This document shows, piece after piece, positions 25,399 to 34,180 of a stretch of 64,000 bases of DNA. This DNA comes from Comamonas flocculans (GTDB taxonomy: Bacteria > Pseudomonadota > Gammaproteobacteria > Burkholderiales > Burkholderiaceae_C): assembly GCF_007954405.1 (NCBI RefSeq), contig NZ_CP042344.1, forward strand, positions 1,674,001-1,738,000. Reading direction: 5' to 3'. The notes under the pieces were generated by a model. That model did no database searches. It had not been told where the DNA came from and saw nothing but the letters and a program-made list of their open reading frames with translations. Both the position numbers and the translations under genes were made by a program. How positions within the stretch are numbered: position 1 is the first letter of the stretch; every line of letters starts with the position of its first letter.

Positions 25399-26391
25399 AT
25401 GCAAATCGACCTGCGTACCGTCAGCATCACGCCGCTGCGCCAGACCTACAACCACATCGCCGACTACCTCGGCGCCGACAAGGCGGCGTCGCGCTACGTC
25501 GAGGCGACCATGGGCGTGCAGGGCACGACCAACTTCCACTACCGCCCCACCTGGGATCCCGAGCGCGAGATGTTCGACGAGCGCCGCACCGCGATCAAGA
25601 TGAAGGACTGGTACGTGCTCAAGGATCCGCGCCAGTACTACTACGGCAGCTACACGCAGGCCCGGGCCCGCATGCAGGAGACGGCCGAGAGCGACTTCGA
25701 CTTCGTCGAGAGCCGCGGCCTGGCCGAGAGCTACGACGACGGCGCGCGCCGCGCGGCGCTGGACTTCTACATTCCGCTGCGCCACGTCGCGTGGGGCGGC
25801 AACCTGAACGGCGGCTACCAGAGCGCCTACGGCTACGGCACCGCGATCACGCAGGCCAGCCTTTACGCGAGCATGGACCAGCTCGGCATCGCCCAATACC
25901 TCACGCGCCTGGGCCTGCTCATGGGCAACGAGGCCGAGCTGGAGGCGGGCAAGCACGCCTGGCTCAACGCCCCGGCCTGGCAGCCGCTGCGCAAATACGT
26001 CGAAGACAGCTTCGTCATCAAGGACTGGTTCGAGAACTTCGTGGCGCAGAACATGGCGCTCGACGGCCTGCTCTTCGGCCTGGCCTACCGCGAGGTGGAC
26101 CGCAAGCTCAACGAGCGTGCCGGCCCGACGATCTCCATGCTCACGCGCTTTCCGGCCGAGTGGTTCCCCGAGACCAGCAAGTGGGTCGATGCCGTGGTCA
26201 AGGCCACCGCCGCCGAAAGCGCGGAGAACAAGGCGCTGCTCGAAAAGTGGTACGCGCACTGGGTGGCGCGTGCGCAGGAGGCGCTCGCGCCCGTGGCCCA
26301 GCTGGCGCTGGGCGAGGAGGCCGGCGAGGCCCTCGCGCGCGTGCGCGCCCAGCTCGACGCCCGCATGGCCAAGGCCGGCCTGGCGGTGTAA
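25399..26391 (+). CDS. dmpL: Phenol hydroxylase oxygenase beta subunit DmpL
   Basis: The 330-residue structural (beta, P1) subunit of the soluble diiron multicomponent phenol monooxygenase. It has the ferritin-like helical fold of the family without the iron-binding glutamates and histidines, and pairs with DmpN in the hydroxylase dimer. Recognisable stretches are the start MQIDLRTVSITPLRQTYNHI and the internal RHVAWGGNLNGGYQSAYGYGT. GAGGAG precedes the start. It lies 41 bases after dmpK. Confidence 0.94.
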   Translation: MQIDLRTVSITPLRQTYNHIADYLGADKAASRYVEATMGVQGTTNFHYRPTWDPEREMFDERRTAIKMKDWYVLKDPRQYYYGSYTQARARMQETAESDFDFVESRGLAESYDDGARRAALDFYIPLRHVAWGGNLNGGYQSAYGYGTAITQASLYASMDQLGIAQYLTRLGLLMGNEAELEAGKHAWLNAPAWQPLRKYVEDSFVIKDWFENFVAQNMALDGLLFGLAYREVDRKLNERAGPTISMLTRFPAEWFPETSKWVDAVVKATAAESAENKALLEKWYAHWVARAQEALAPVAQLALGEEAGEALARVRAQLDARMAKAGLAV

Positions 26392-26430
26392 ACGCCCGTC
26401 CCCGCATTCACGAAGAAGGAGACAGACGAG

Positions 26431-26709
26431 ATGACCCAAGTACCCAACGTCTTCATCGCGCTGCAGCGCAATGAGGAAACCCGCCCGATCGTCGATGCGA
26501 TCCTGGCGGACAACCCCGGCGCCCTGCTCGACGAGCAGCCGGCCATGGTCAAGATCAACGTGCCCGGGCGCCTGGTGGTGCGCCGCAGCACCATCGAGCA
26601 GGAGATCGGGCGCGACTTCGACCTGCAGGAGCTGCACGTGAACCTGATCACGCTGACCGGCCACATCGATGAATCCGACGACGAGTTCGTGCTGAGCTGG
26701 GTGCACTGA
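26431..26709 (+). CDS. dmpM: Phenol hydroxylase activator protein DmpM
   Basis: The 92-residue cofactor-free regulatory component (P2, MmoB/TmoD-like) that binds the hydroxylase and couples electron transfer to oxygen activation. The sequence begins MTQVPNVFIALQRNEETRPI and has the short beta-alpha arrangement of the family. It carries a normal ribosome site (AAGGAG) and sits between dmpL and dmpN, as in all dmp-type operons. Confidence 0.94.
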   Translation: MTQVPNVFIALQRNEETRPIVDAILADNPGALLDEQPAMVKINVPGRLVVRRSTIEQEIGRDFDLQELHVNLITLTGHIDESDDEFVLSWVH

Positions 26710-26752
26710 GCCGCCCGCGACACCAGAAACATCCACCCCAAGGAGACCGATC

Positions 26753-28300
26753 ATGGACATGAAAGTCAACAAGAAGCTGGGCCTGAAAGACCGCTACAAC
26801 CGCATGACGCGCGACCTGAACTGGACGCCCAGCTACCAGTCGCTCAAGGACATCTACCCCTACCTCGAATACGAGGGCATCAAGATCCACGACTGGGACA
26901 AGTTCGAGGACCCCTTCCGCATGACGATGGACGCCTACTGGAAGTACCAGGGCGAGAAGGAGCGCAAGCTCTACGCCATCCTCGATGCGTTCGCGCAGAA
27001 CAACGGCCACCTGGGCGTGACCGACGCGCGCTACATCAACACGCTGAAATTGTTCCTCACGGGCGTCTCGCCGCTGGAATACATGTCGCACAAGGGCTTT
27101 GCGATGCTGGGGCGCCAGTTCCAGGGCGCGGGTCCGCGCGTGGCCTGCCAGATGCAGTCGCTCGACGAGATCCGCCACGCTCAGACGCAGATCCACGCGA
27201 TGAGCAACTACAACAAGTACTACAACGGCTTCCAGGACTGGCAGCACATGCACCACCGCGTGTGGTATCTCAGTGTTCCGAAGAGCTTCTTCGAGGATGC
27301 CGTCACCTCCGGGCCGTTCGAGTACATCCTCTCGATCAGCTTCGCCTTCGAGTACGTGCTCACCAACCTGCTGTTCGTGCCCTTCATTTCGGGCGCGGCC
27401 TACAACGGCGACATGGGCGCGATGGCCTTCGGCTTTTCGGCGCAGTCCGATGAATCGCGCCACATGACGCTGGGCCTGGAAGTCATCAAGTTCGTGCTCG
27501 AACAAGACCCGGACAACCTGCCCATCGTGCAGAAGTGGATCGACAAGTGGTTCTGGCGCGGCTACCGCGTGCTGACGCTGGTGGCGATGATGATGGACTA
27601 CATGCTGCCCAAGCGCGTGATGAGCTGGAAGGAAGCCTGGGAGATCTATGCCGAGGAAAACGGCGGCGCGCTGTTCCGCGACCTGGCGCGCTACGGCGTG
27701 AAGGTGCCGCTGGGCTGGGAGCAGGCGTGCAAGGAAAAGGACCACCTCTCGCACATGGCGTGGAACGTGTTCTACAACTACGGCGCCGCCGCCCCCTTCC
27801 ACACCTGGGCGCCGAGCGAAGAGGACATGAAGTGGCTCTCGGCCAAGTACCCGGACAGCTTCGACAAGTACTACCGGCCCCTCTGGGAGCACTACGCCAG
27901 CGAGCAGAAGGAGGGTCGGCGCTTCTACAACAAGACCCTGCCCATGCTGTGCCAGGTCTGCCAGGTGCCGATGTTCTTCACCGAGCCCGACGACCCGACC
28001 AAGATCGCCTACCGCGAGAGCGACTACCAGGGCATGAAGTACCACTTCTGCTCGGACGGCTGCAAGCACATCTTCGACAACGAACCCGAAAAGTTCAAGC
28101 AGAGCTGGCTGCCGGTGCACCAGATCTACCAGGGCAACTGCTTCCCCGAGGACGTCGATCCGACCAAGCCCGACTTCGACCCGCTGATGGAAGTGCTGCG
28201 CTACTACAAGATGGAGTTCGGCCGCGACAACCTGGACTACGCCGACTCGCAGGACAAGAAGAACTTCGACACCTGGCGCGCCCAGGCCACCACGAACTGA
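26753..28300 (+). CDS. dmpN: Phenol hydroxylase diiron oxygenase alpha subunit DmpN
   Basis: The catalytic subunit (P3, 515 residues) that hydroxylates phenol and methylphenols to catechols with O2. The diiron ligands are seen as E in SPLEYMSHK (about 109), the E-x-x-H of DEIRHAQ (about 139-142), a further glutamate, and the second E-x-x-H in DESRHM (about 234-237). The C-terminal part (about 395-450) holds a YHS-like zinc site with the cysteine pairs CQVC and CSDGC. The length equals that of CF600 DmpN-type subunits. It follows dmpM by 43 bases with AAGGAG before the ATG. Confidence 0.96.
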   Translation: MDMKVNKKLGLKDRYNRMTRDLNWTPSYQSLKDIYPYLEYEGIKIHDWDKFEDPFRMTMDAYWKYQGEKERKLYAILDAFAQNNGHLGVTDARYINTLKLFLTGVSPLEYMSHKGFAMLGRQFQGAGPRVACQMQSLDEIRHAQTQIHAMSNYNKYYNGFQDWQHMHHRVWYLSVPKSFFEDAVTSGPFEYILSISFAFEYVLTNLLFVPFISGAAYNGDMGAMAFGFSAQSDESRHMTLGLEVIKFVLEQDPDNLPIVQKWIDKWFWRGYRVLTLVAMMMDYMLPKRVMSWKEAWEIYAEENGGALFRDLARYGVKVPLGWEQACKEKDHLSHMAWNVFYNYGAAAPFHTWAPSEEDMKWLSAKYPDSFDKYYRPLWEHYASEQKEGRRFYNKTLPMLCQVCQVPMFFTEPDDPTKIAYRESDYQGMKYHFCSDGCKHIFDNEPEKFKQSWLPVHQIYQGNCFPEDVDPTKPDFDPLMEVLRYYKMEFGRDNLDYADSQDKKNFDTWRAQATTN

Positions 28301-28318
28301 TTGAAGGAGACACACACC

Positions 28319-28675
28319 ATGGCCGTCGTATCCCTGGGCGCCTACGAGTTTGAAGCGAAGGATGCCCCCGAGAAATTTCCCGCCCCGCTGCTCTACGTGG
28401 GCTGGGAAGACCACAAGATGTTCTGCGCGCCGCACTGCGTGCCCATGCCGCCCGCCACCGTGTTCGGCGACTTCGTGAAGAACGTGCTGCCCGACATGTA
28501 CGGCGCTCACCCGGACTTCGCCAAGGTCGACTGGAGTCAGGCCGAGTGGTTCAGCTCGGGCCGGCCCTTCACGCCCGACATGGCCAAGACCATGGCCGAC
28601 AACGGCATCGGCCACAAGAGCGTGATCCGCTTTCGCACCCCGGGCCTGACCGGGCTGGGCGGCAGCTGCTTCTGA
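28319..28675 (+). CDS. dmpO: Phenol hydroxylase small subunit DmpO
   Basis: The 118-residue gamma subunit (P4) of the hydroxylase, which with DmpL and DmpN forms the (abc)2 oxygenase. It is known to be needed in vivo, probably for iron loading. It starts MAVVSLGAYEFEAKD and contains PAPLLYVGWEDHKMFCAPHC. ATG 28319 is chosen over ATG 28301, since AAGGAG lies upstream and the family begins here. A copy of repeat A separates it from dmpP. Confidence 0.93.
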   Translation: MAVVSLGAYEFEAKDAPEKFPAPLLYVGWEDHKMFCAPHCVPMPPATVFGDFVKNVLPDMYGAHPDFAKVDWSQAEWFSSGRPFTPDMAKTMADNGIGHKSVIRFRTPGLTGLGGSCF

Positions 28676-28687
28676 TTGGAATTTGAG

Positions 28688-28732
28688 CGAAATATGGCTC
28701 CAGCGCTTGACAGGCAAGCGCTGGAAGCTATG
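28688..28732 (+). repeat. Dispersed palindromic repeat A, copy 5
   Basis: The copy reads ATATGGCTCCAGCGCTTG, ACAGG, CAAGCGCTGGAAGCTAT. The perfect arms CCAGCGCTTG and CAAGCGCTGG make a 10-bp hairpin inside the phenol hydroxylase operon, between dmpO and dmpP. Confidence 0.75.
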
Positions 28733-28755
28733 AAAACAGAAGTCAACCGAGTCGT

Positions 28756-29823
28756 ATGAGCTACCAACTGACCATCGAACCCCTGGGCCAGACGCTGGAC
28801 GTCGAGGACGGTCAGACCATCCTGGACGCGGCGCTGCGGGCCGGCATCTACCTGCCCCACGCCTGCTGCCACGGCCTGTGCGGCACCTGCAAGATCCAGG
28901 TCCTCGATGGCGAGATCGACCATGGCGAAGCAAGCAGCTTCGCGCTCATGGAGTACGAGCGCGAAGAGGGCAAGGCCCTGGCCTGCTGCGCCATGCTCGA
29001 GTCCGACGTGGTCATCGAAGCCGAGGTGGACGAGGAACCCGACGCGCGCAACCTGCTGGTACAGGACTACAGCGGCACCGTCACGCGCATCGAGAACCTC
29101 ACGCCCACCATCAAGGGCGTGTGGATCAAGCTCGATGCGCCCATCGAATTCCAGGCCGGGCAGTACATCAACCTGAAGATACCGGGCGAGCACGGCGCGC
29201 GCGCCTTCTCCATCGCCAGCAGCCCGGCGCGCGCGCACGAGATCGAGCTCAACGTGCGCCACGTGCCGGGCGGGCGCGGCACCGGCTGGGTGCACGAGCA
29301 GCTCAAGGCGGGCGAGCGCGTGCAGCTGGCCGGCCCCTACGGGCGCTTCTTCGTGCGCCGCAGCGCGCACGACAAGGAGGGCCTGGGCTATCTGTTCCTG
29401 GCCGGCGGCTCGGGCCTGTCCAGCCCCTGCTCCATGGTGCTGGAGCTGCTGGAAAGTGGCTGCGACAAGCCGATCACGCTGATCAACGGCGCGCGCTCGC
29501 GCGAGGAGCTTTATCACCACGACGAGTTCACCCGCCTGGCGACAGAGCACCCCAACTTCACCTACGTCGCCGCGCTCTCCAACGAGCCCGAAGGCAGCGA
29601 CTGGAGCGGCGCGCGCGGCTTCGTGCACGACGCGGCCAAGGCGCACTTTGGCAACGACTTTCGCGGCCACAAGGCCTATCTGTGCGGCCCGCCCCTGATG
29701 ATCGAAGCCTGCATCAGCACCTTGATGCAGGGGCGATTGTTCGAGCGCGACATCTACACCGAAAAGTTCATCTCCGCGGCCGACGCGCAGCAGGTGCGCA
29801 GCCCGCTGTTCCACCGGGTCTGA
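28756..29823 (+). CDS. dmpP: Phenol hydroxylase reductase DmpP
   Basis: The 355-residue NADH reductase (P5) that feeds electrons to DmpN. The N-terminal plant-type [2Fe-2S] domain has C37/38, C42, C45 (CCHGLCGTC) and C77/78. It is followed by an FAD-binding barrel with the RAFSIASSP motif and an NAD-binding domain with GGSGLSSPCSM and the final CGPPLM. The domain order and length match DmpP/TomA5. It follows repeat A copy 5 and is followed four bases later by dmpQ. Confidence 0.95.
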   Translation: MSYQLTIEPLGQTLDVEDGQTILDAALRAGIYLPHACCHGLCGTCKIQVLDGEIDHGEASSFALMEYEREEGKALACCAMLESDVVIEAEVDEEPDARNLLVQDYSGTVTRIENLTPTIKGVWIKLDAPIEFQAGQYINLKIPGEHGARAFSIASSPARAHEIELNVRHVPGGRGTGWVHEQLKAGERVQLAGPYGRFFVRRSAHDKEGLGYLFLAGGSGLSSPCSMVLELLESGCDKPITLINGARSREELYHHDEFTRLATEHPNFTYVAALSNEPEGSDWSGARGFVHDAAKAHFGNDFRGHKAYLCGPPLMIEACISTLMQGRLFERDIYTEKFISAADAQQVRSPLFHRV

Positions 29824-29827
29824 AGCA

Positions 29828-30175
29828 ATGCCCGCCTACCACACCGTCACCATCGTCGACACCGGGGAGAGCTACCGCTGCCCGGACGAGCGCTCGGTGC
29901 TCAAGGGCATGGAAGCCCTGGGCAAGAAGGGCATTCCCGTGGGTTGTCGCAACGGCGGCTGCGGCGTGTGCAAGGTGCAGGTCGAATCGGGCAGCTACTC
30001 GCAGCGGGTGATGAGCCGCGCGCACGTGAGCGCCGAAGACGAGGCCGCGGGCCGCGTGCTCTCGTGCTGCATCAAACCCACCAGCGACCTGAGCGTGAGC
30101 GTGCTCGGCGCGATGAAGAAAAACGTTTGCCGGCCAGCGCCCACGACCGGCACCACCCCCGTTTACCCAACCTGA
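29828..30175 (+). CDS. dmpQ: Chloroplast-type ferredoxin DmpQ (XylT-like)
   Basis: A 115-residue [2Fe-2S] ferredoxin with ligands C40, C45 and C48 (CRNGGCGVC) and C80/81. XylT/DmpQ proteins re-reduce the iron of catechol 2,3-dioxygenase after oxidative inactivation, and the gene lies directly before the dioxygenase gene as usual. The start is four bases after dmpP, indicating coupling. The C-terminal tail (about 105-115) is Pro/Thr-rich and not conserved. Confidence 0.92.
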   Translation: MPAYHTVTIVDTGESYRCPDERSVLKGMEALGKKGIPVGCRNGGCGVCKVQVESGSYSQRVMSRAHVSAEDEAAGRVLSCCIKPTSDLSVSVLGAMKKNVCRPAPTTGTTPVYPT

Positions 30176-30195
30176 AAGTCAAGAAGGAGATCGCT

Positions 30196-31122
30196 ATGGC
30201 ATTGACCGGTGTTTTGCGTCCAGGGCATGCACAGATACGCGTGCTGGACCTGGAAGAATCGGTGAAGTGGTACACCGACGTCATGGGCCTGCAGTACCAG
30301 GGCCGCGACAAGCAGGGCCGGGCCTATTTCAAGACCCGCGCCGAGCGCGACCACAACAGCGTCATCCTGCGCCAGGCCGACCAGGCGGGCATGGACTTCT
30401 TCGGCTTCAAGGTGCTGGACAAGGCCACGCTGGATGACCTGGAGAAGAAATTGCAGGCCTACGGGGTGGCCACCGAGCGCATGCCGGCCGGCGACCTGCT
30501 GGAGACCGGCGAGCGTGTGCGCTTCAAGATCCCGACCGGGCACACCATCGAGCTGTACGCCGACAAGGCTGACGTCGGCAGCGCCTGTGGCACGACCAAC
30601 CCCGACATGGACGTGATCGACCAGCCGGGCATCATTCCCATCCGCCTGGACCACTGCCTGATCTACGGTGATGACCTCGAAGGTGCGCTGGATCTGTTCA
30701 CCAAGGTGCTGGGCTTCACGCTGGTGGAGCGCGTCAAGCTGGAAGACGGCAAGACCGACTTGGCCGTGTGGCTCACCTGCAGCGCCAAGGCGCACGACAT
30801 CGCCATCGTGCGCCACGGCGAGAAGGACAAGTTGCACCACGTGTCCTTCCAGCTCGGCAGCTGGGAGCAGGTGCTGCGCGCGGCCGACATCATGAGCAAG
30901 AACCGCGTGTCCATCGACATCGGACCGACGCGCCACGGCATCACCAACGGCACGACGATTTATTTCTTCGAACCCTCGGGCAATCGTCTGGAGACCTTCA
31001 GCGGCGGCTACGACCACTACCCGGACATGAAGCCCATCACCTGGACCTGGGATGAAGTGGGTGCGGGCATCTTCTACCACGACCGCAAGCTCAACGACGC
31101 TTTCCTGAGCGTAGTGACCTGA
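30196..31122 (+). CDS. dmpB: Catechol 2,3-dioxygenase (extradiol, type I)
   Basis: The 308-residue enzyme opens catechol or methylcatechols to yellow 2-hydroxymuconic semialdehydes, the entry step of meta cleavage. The iron ligands H153 (RLDHCLIYG), H214 (LHHVSF) and E266 (NRLETFSGGY) align with H153, H214 and E265 of XylE. Two vicinal-oxygen-chelate modules (about 10-140 and 150-290) are present. AAGGAG lies upstream of ATG 30196. A palindromic repeat of about 110 bases follows the gene and could lower expression of the distal operon. Confidence 0.96.
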   Translation: MALTGVLRPGHAQIRVLDLEESVKWYTDVMGLQYQGRDKQGRAYFKTRAERDHNSVILRQADQAGMDFFGFKVLDKATLDDLEKKLQAYGVATERMPAGDLLETGERVRFKIPTGHTIELYADKADVGSACGTTNPDMDVIDQPGIIPIRLDHCLIYGDDLEGALDLFTKVLGFTLVERVKLEDGKTDLAVWLTCSAKAHDIAIVRHGEKDKLHHVSFQLGSWEQVLRAADIMSKNRVSIDIGPTRHGITNGTTIYFFEPSGNRLETFSGGYDHYPDMKPITWTWDEVGAGIFYHDRKLNDAFLSVVT

Positions 31123-31130
31123 GGTTTTTT

Positions 31131-31240
31131 CTCCTTCCCCCTTTGGGGGAAGGCAGGGATGGGGGCGGGGGCCATGACCAGCTCCGGAGCTTGGATGCGC
31201 CCCCGGCCCCCACCCCAACCCTCCCCCAAAAGGGAAGGGA
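31131..31240. repeat. Complex palindromic repeat B, copy 2
   Basis: The left half has the perfect hairpin CCTTCCCCC-TTT-GGGGGAAGG (31133-31153), then CAGGGATGGGGGCGGGGGCC. The right half is the approximate reverse complement: CCCCGGCCCCCACC, then the hairpin CCTCCCCCAAAAGGGAAGG. The element lies between the dioxygenase gene and the GlcG/HbpS-like gene. Confidence 0.7.
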
Positions 31241-31289
31241 GTGAACCAACGCGCCCCGTGGAGACGGGTTTGCCATCTGGAGATCGTGC

Positions 31290-31718
31290 ATGAGTCACAG
31301 TGTGGAACAACGCGCCATCACCGCCGAGGCGGCCAACGCCGCCGTCGTCGCAGCCGTGGCCAGGGCGCGGGAGCTGGGCATACGCATCAATGCCGCAGTC
31401 ACCGATGCCTCGGGCGTGCTCGCGGCCTTCCTGCGCATGCCCGGCGCCTTTCTGCATTCGGTGGACATCGCCATCGACAAGGCCTACACCGCGGCCGGTT
31501 TCGGCTTTGCCACCGCCGAGTGGGCCCAGGTGCTCAAGGGCGACGAGGCGCTGCGCCTGGGCATGCCGGTGCGCCCGCGCAACGTGGTGTTCGGCGGTGG
31601 CCTGCCGATCCGCGAGGCGGGCGTGCTCATCGGCGGCATCGGCGTCTCGGGCGGCTCGGCCGAGCAGGACGCCGAATGTGCCCGCGCGGGCCTGGCCGCG
31701 CTGGGTCTGGATCAGTGA
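31290..31718 (+). CDS. GlcG/HbpS-family protein in the meta-cleavage operon
   Basis: A 142-residue single-domain protein of the GlcG/HbpS (haem-degrading or haem-binding-like) family. It begins with helix TAEAANAAVVAAVARARELG, then AVTDASGVLAAFLRM and a glycine-rich end GGLPIREAGVLIGGIGVSGG, all typical of the fold. The biochemical role of these proteins in aromatic operons is not established. It sits between dmpB and dmpC, a position empty in the classical Pseudomonas dmp operon, and 37 bases before dmpC. It may help cofactor or substrate handling; that is speculation. Confidence 0.85.
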   Translation: MSHSVEQRAITAEAANAAVVAAVARARELGIRINAAVTDASGVLAAFLRMPGAFLHSVDIAIDKAYTAAGFGFATAEWAQVLKGDEALRLGMPVRPRNVVFGGGLPIREAGVLIGGIGVSGGSAEQDAECARAGLAALGLDQ

Positions 31719-31755
31719 CCGGTTCAGAGCAGTTTGAACACAACGAGAGCAGTAC

Positions 31756-33216
31756 ATGAAAGAGTTTCTGAACTTCATCAATGGCGAATACGTGAGGAAC
31801 GCCAGCGGCAAGACCTTCGAGAACCGCAACCCGGTGGACAACGGCCTGATCGGCAAGGTCTGGGAGGCGGGCCAGCCAGAAGTGGATGCCGCCGTCGCCG
31901 CCGCCAAGGCCGCGCTCAAGGGCGACTGGGGCCGCATGTCGGTGGTGGAGCGCTGCAAGCTGCTCGATGCGCTGGCCATCGGCATCAACCAGCGTTTCGA
32001 CGACTTCCTGCAGGCCGAGATCGCCGACACCGGCAAGCCCAACCACCTCGCCTCGCACGTCGACATTCCGCGCGGCGCGGCCAATTTCCAGATCTTCATC
32101 GACACCATCAAGAGCGTGTCGACCGAGTCCTTCAACATGCGCACGCACGACGGCAAGACGGCGCTGTCCTACGGCGTGCGCACCCCGCGCGGCGTGATCG
32201 CCGTGGTCTGTCCGTGGAACCTGCCGCTCTTGTTGATGACGTGGAAGGTGGGCCCGGCGCTGGCCTGCGGCAACACCGTGGTCGTCAAACCATCGGAAGA
32301 AACACCGGCGACGGCCACGCTGCTGGGCGAGGTGATGAACGCGGTCGGCATGCCCGCGGGCGTGTACAACGTGGTGCACGGCTTCGGCCCGGATTCGGCC
32401 GGTGAATTCCTCACCCGCCACCCCGACGTGAACGGCATCACCTTCACCGGCGAGACGCGCACCGGCACGGCCATCATGAAGGCCGCGGCCGAGGGTATAC
32501 GCCCGGTGTCGCTGGAGCTGGGCGGCAAGAACGCCGCCGTGGTGTTCGACGACTGCGATTTCCAGGTGGCGGTGGATACCGTCACGCGCTCCGCCTTCGA
32601 AAACTGCGGCCAGGTCTGCCTGGGCACCGAGCGCGTGTACGTGCAGCGTCCGCTGTTCGACAAGTTCGTCGCCGCGCTCAAGGCCAGGGCCGAGGCCATG
32701 ACGCCCGGGCTGCCGTTTGATCCCGCCACCAGAATCGGCCCGCTCATCAGCAAGGAGCACCAGGCCAAGGTGCTGGGCTACTACCAGAAGGCGGTCGATG
32801 AAGGCGCGACCGTGGTCACCGGCGGCGGCGTGCCCGAGATGCCCGAGGCGCTCAAGGACGGCTGCTGGGTGCAGCCCACCATCTGGACCGGATTGAGCGA
32901 GACGGCCAGCGTGGTCACCGAGGAAATCTTCGGCCCCTGCTGCCACATCGCGCCGTTCGACACCGAGGACGAGGTGCTGGCCAAGGTCAACGCCAACCGC
33001 TACGGCCTGGCCACGGCCATCTTCACCCAGGACATAGGCCGCGCCAACCGCATGGCCCAGGGTATCGAGGTAGGCCTGGCCTGGATCAACAGCTGGTTCC
33101 TGCGCGACCTGCGCACGCCGTTTGGCGGCTCCAAGCAGTCCGGCATAGGGCGCGAGGGCGGCGTGCACTCGCTGGAGTTCTACACCGAGCTGCGCAACGT
33201 GATGGTGAAGTTGTAA
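31756..33216 (+). CDS. dmpC: 2-hydroxymuconic semialdehyde dehydrogenase
   Basis: The 486-residue NAD+-dependent aldehyde dehydrogenase turns 2-hydroxymuconic semialdehyde into 4-oxalocrotonate (oxidative meta branch). The catalytic glutamate is in SLELGGKN (about 253) and the nucleophilic cysteine in NCGQVCLG (about 287). The PWNLPLL motif near 154 and the substrate-family ending GGSKQSGIGREGG are also present. Length and motifs fit DmpC/XylG. It is followed by repeat A copy 6. Confidence 0.95.
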   Translation: MKEFLNFINGEYVRNASGKTFENRNPVDNGLIGKVWEAGQPEVDAAVAAAKAALKGDWGRMSVVERCKLLDALAIGINQRFDDFLQAEIADTGKPNHLASHVDIPRGAANFQIFIDTIKSVSTESFNMRTHDGKTALSYGVRTPRGVIAVVCPWNLPLLLMTWKVGPALACGNTVVVKPSEETPATATLLGEVMNAVGMPAGVYNVVHGFGPDSAGEFLTRHPDVNGITFTGETRTGTAIMKAAAEGIRPVSLELGGKNAAVVFDDCDFQVAVDTVTRSAFENCGQVCLGTERVYVQRPLFDKFVAALKARAEAMTPGLPFDPATRIGPLISKEHQAKVLGYYQKAVDEGATVVTGGGVPEMPEALKDGCWVQPTIWTGLSETASVVTEEIFGPCCHIAPFDTEDEVLAKVNANRYGLATAIFTQDIGRANRMAQGIEVGLAWINSWFLRDLRTPFGGSKQSGIGREGGVHSLEFYTELRNVMVKL

Positions 33217-33219
33217 GAA

Positions 33220-33263
33220 AAAAGTGGCTCAAACGCTTGCCTGGCAAGCGCTGCAAGCTATCA
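33220..33263 (+). repeat. Dispersed palindromic repeat A, copy 6
   Basis: AAAAAGTGGCTCAAACGCTTG, CCTGG, CAAGCGCTGCAAGCTATC fills most of the gap between dmpC and dmpD. Orientation as copy 1. Confidence 0.7.
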
Positions 33264-33288
33264 AGACAATGAGCAATACAGGAAAGCA

Positions 33289-34155
33289 ATGACCGAGCCC
33301 TGCGCCGCCAACCCGGAAATCGCCCACAGCATCGATGCAGCGGGCCTGCGCACCAACTACCACGACAGAGGCAGCGGCGCGCCGGTGCTGCTGATCCACG
33401 GCTCCGGTCCGGGCGTCTCGGCCTGGGCCAACTGGCGCACGGTGATGCCGGCGCTGGCCGAGCGTGCGCGCGTCATCGCGCCGGACATGGCGGGCTTTGG
33501 CTACAGCGAGCGCCCGGTCGGCTTCGTCTACGGCATGGATGCCTGGGTGCGCCAGGCGGTGGGGCTGCTGGACGCGCTGCAGATCGCCCGCGCCGACCTG
33601 GTTGGCAATTCCTTCGGCGGGGCGCTGGCGCTGGCGCTGGCCATCCGCCACCCCGAGCGCGTACGCCGCCTGGTGCTCATGGGCAGCGTGGGCGTGTCCT
33701 TCCCGATCACGCCGGGGCTGGACGCGGTCTGGGGCTACGAGCCCTCGGTGGCCGCGATGCGCGCGCTGCTGGACATCTTCGCCTTCGACCGCACGCTGGT
33801 CAGCGACGAGCTGGCGCAGCTGCGCTACGAAGCCAGCATCCGCCCGGGGTTTCAGGAATCGTTTGCCGCCATGTTCCCCGCGCCGCGCCAGCGCTGGGTG
33901 CAGGCGCTGGCCAGCAGCGAGGCCGACATCCGCCGCATCCCGCATGAAACCCTGATCGTGCATGGCCGCGAGGACCAGGTCATCCCGCTGGAAAATGCCT
34001 ATCGCCTCACCGCCTTGCTTGCCCGGGCGCAACTGCACGTCTACGGACGCTGCGGGCACTGGACGCAGATCGAGCACGCCGCGCGCTTCGCCCGGTTGGT
34101 GGGCGACTTCCTGGCCGAGGCCGGGCCCGACGAGCCCCTGCCGCTGCCCCGTTGA
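33289..34155 (+). CDS. dmpD: 2-hydroxymuconic semialdehyde hydrolase
   Basis: A 288-residue alpha/beta hydrolase that cleaves 2-hydroxymuconic semialdehyde, or its methyl analogue, to 2-hydroxypentadienoate plus formate or acetate (hydrolytic branch). The HGSGPGVSAWANWR oxyanion region, the nucleophile in GNSFGG (S107), the acid in HGREDQVIP (about 228) and the histidine in RCGHWTQIEH (about 256) form the triad seen in DmpD/XylF. It lies between dmpC and dmpE, as in known operons. Confidence 0.94.
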   Translation: MTEPCAANPEIAHSIDAAGLRTNYHDRGSGAPVLLIHGSGPGVSAWANWRTVMPALAERARVIAPDMAGFGYSERPVGFVYGMDAWVRQAVGLLDALQIARADLVGNSFGGALALALAIRHPERVRRLVLMGSVGVSFPITPGLDAVWGYEPSVAAMRALLDIFAFDRTLVSDELAQLRYEASIRPGFQESFAAMFPAPRQRWVQALASSEADIRRIPHETLIVHGREDQVIPLENAYRLTALLARAQLHVYGRCGHWTQIEHAARFARLVGDFLAEAGPDEPLPLPR

Positions 34156-34180
34156 ACCGAACCGCACAGACGAGAGAACC

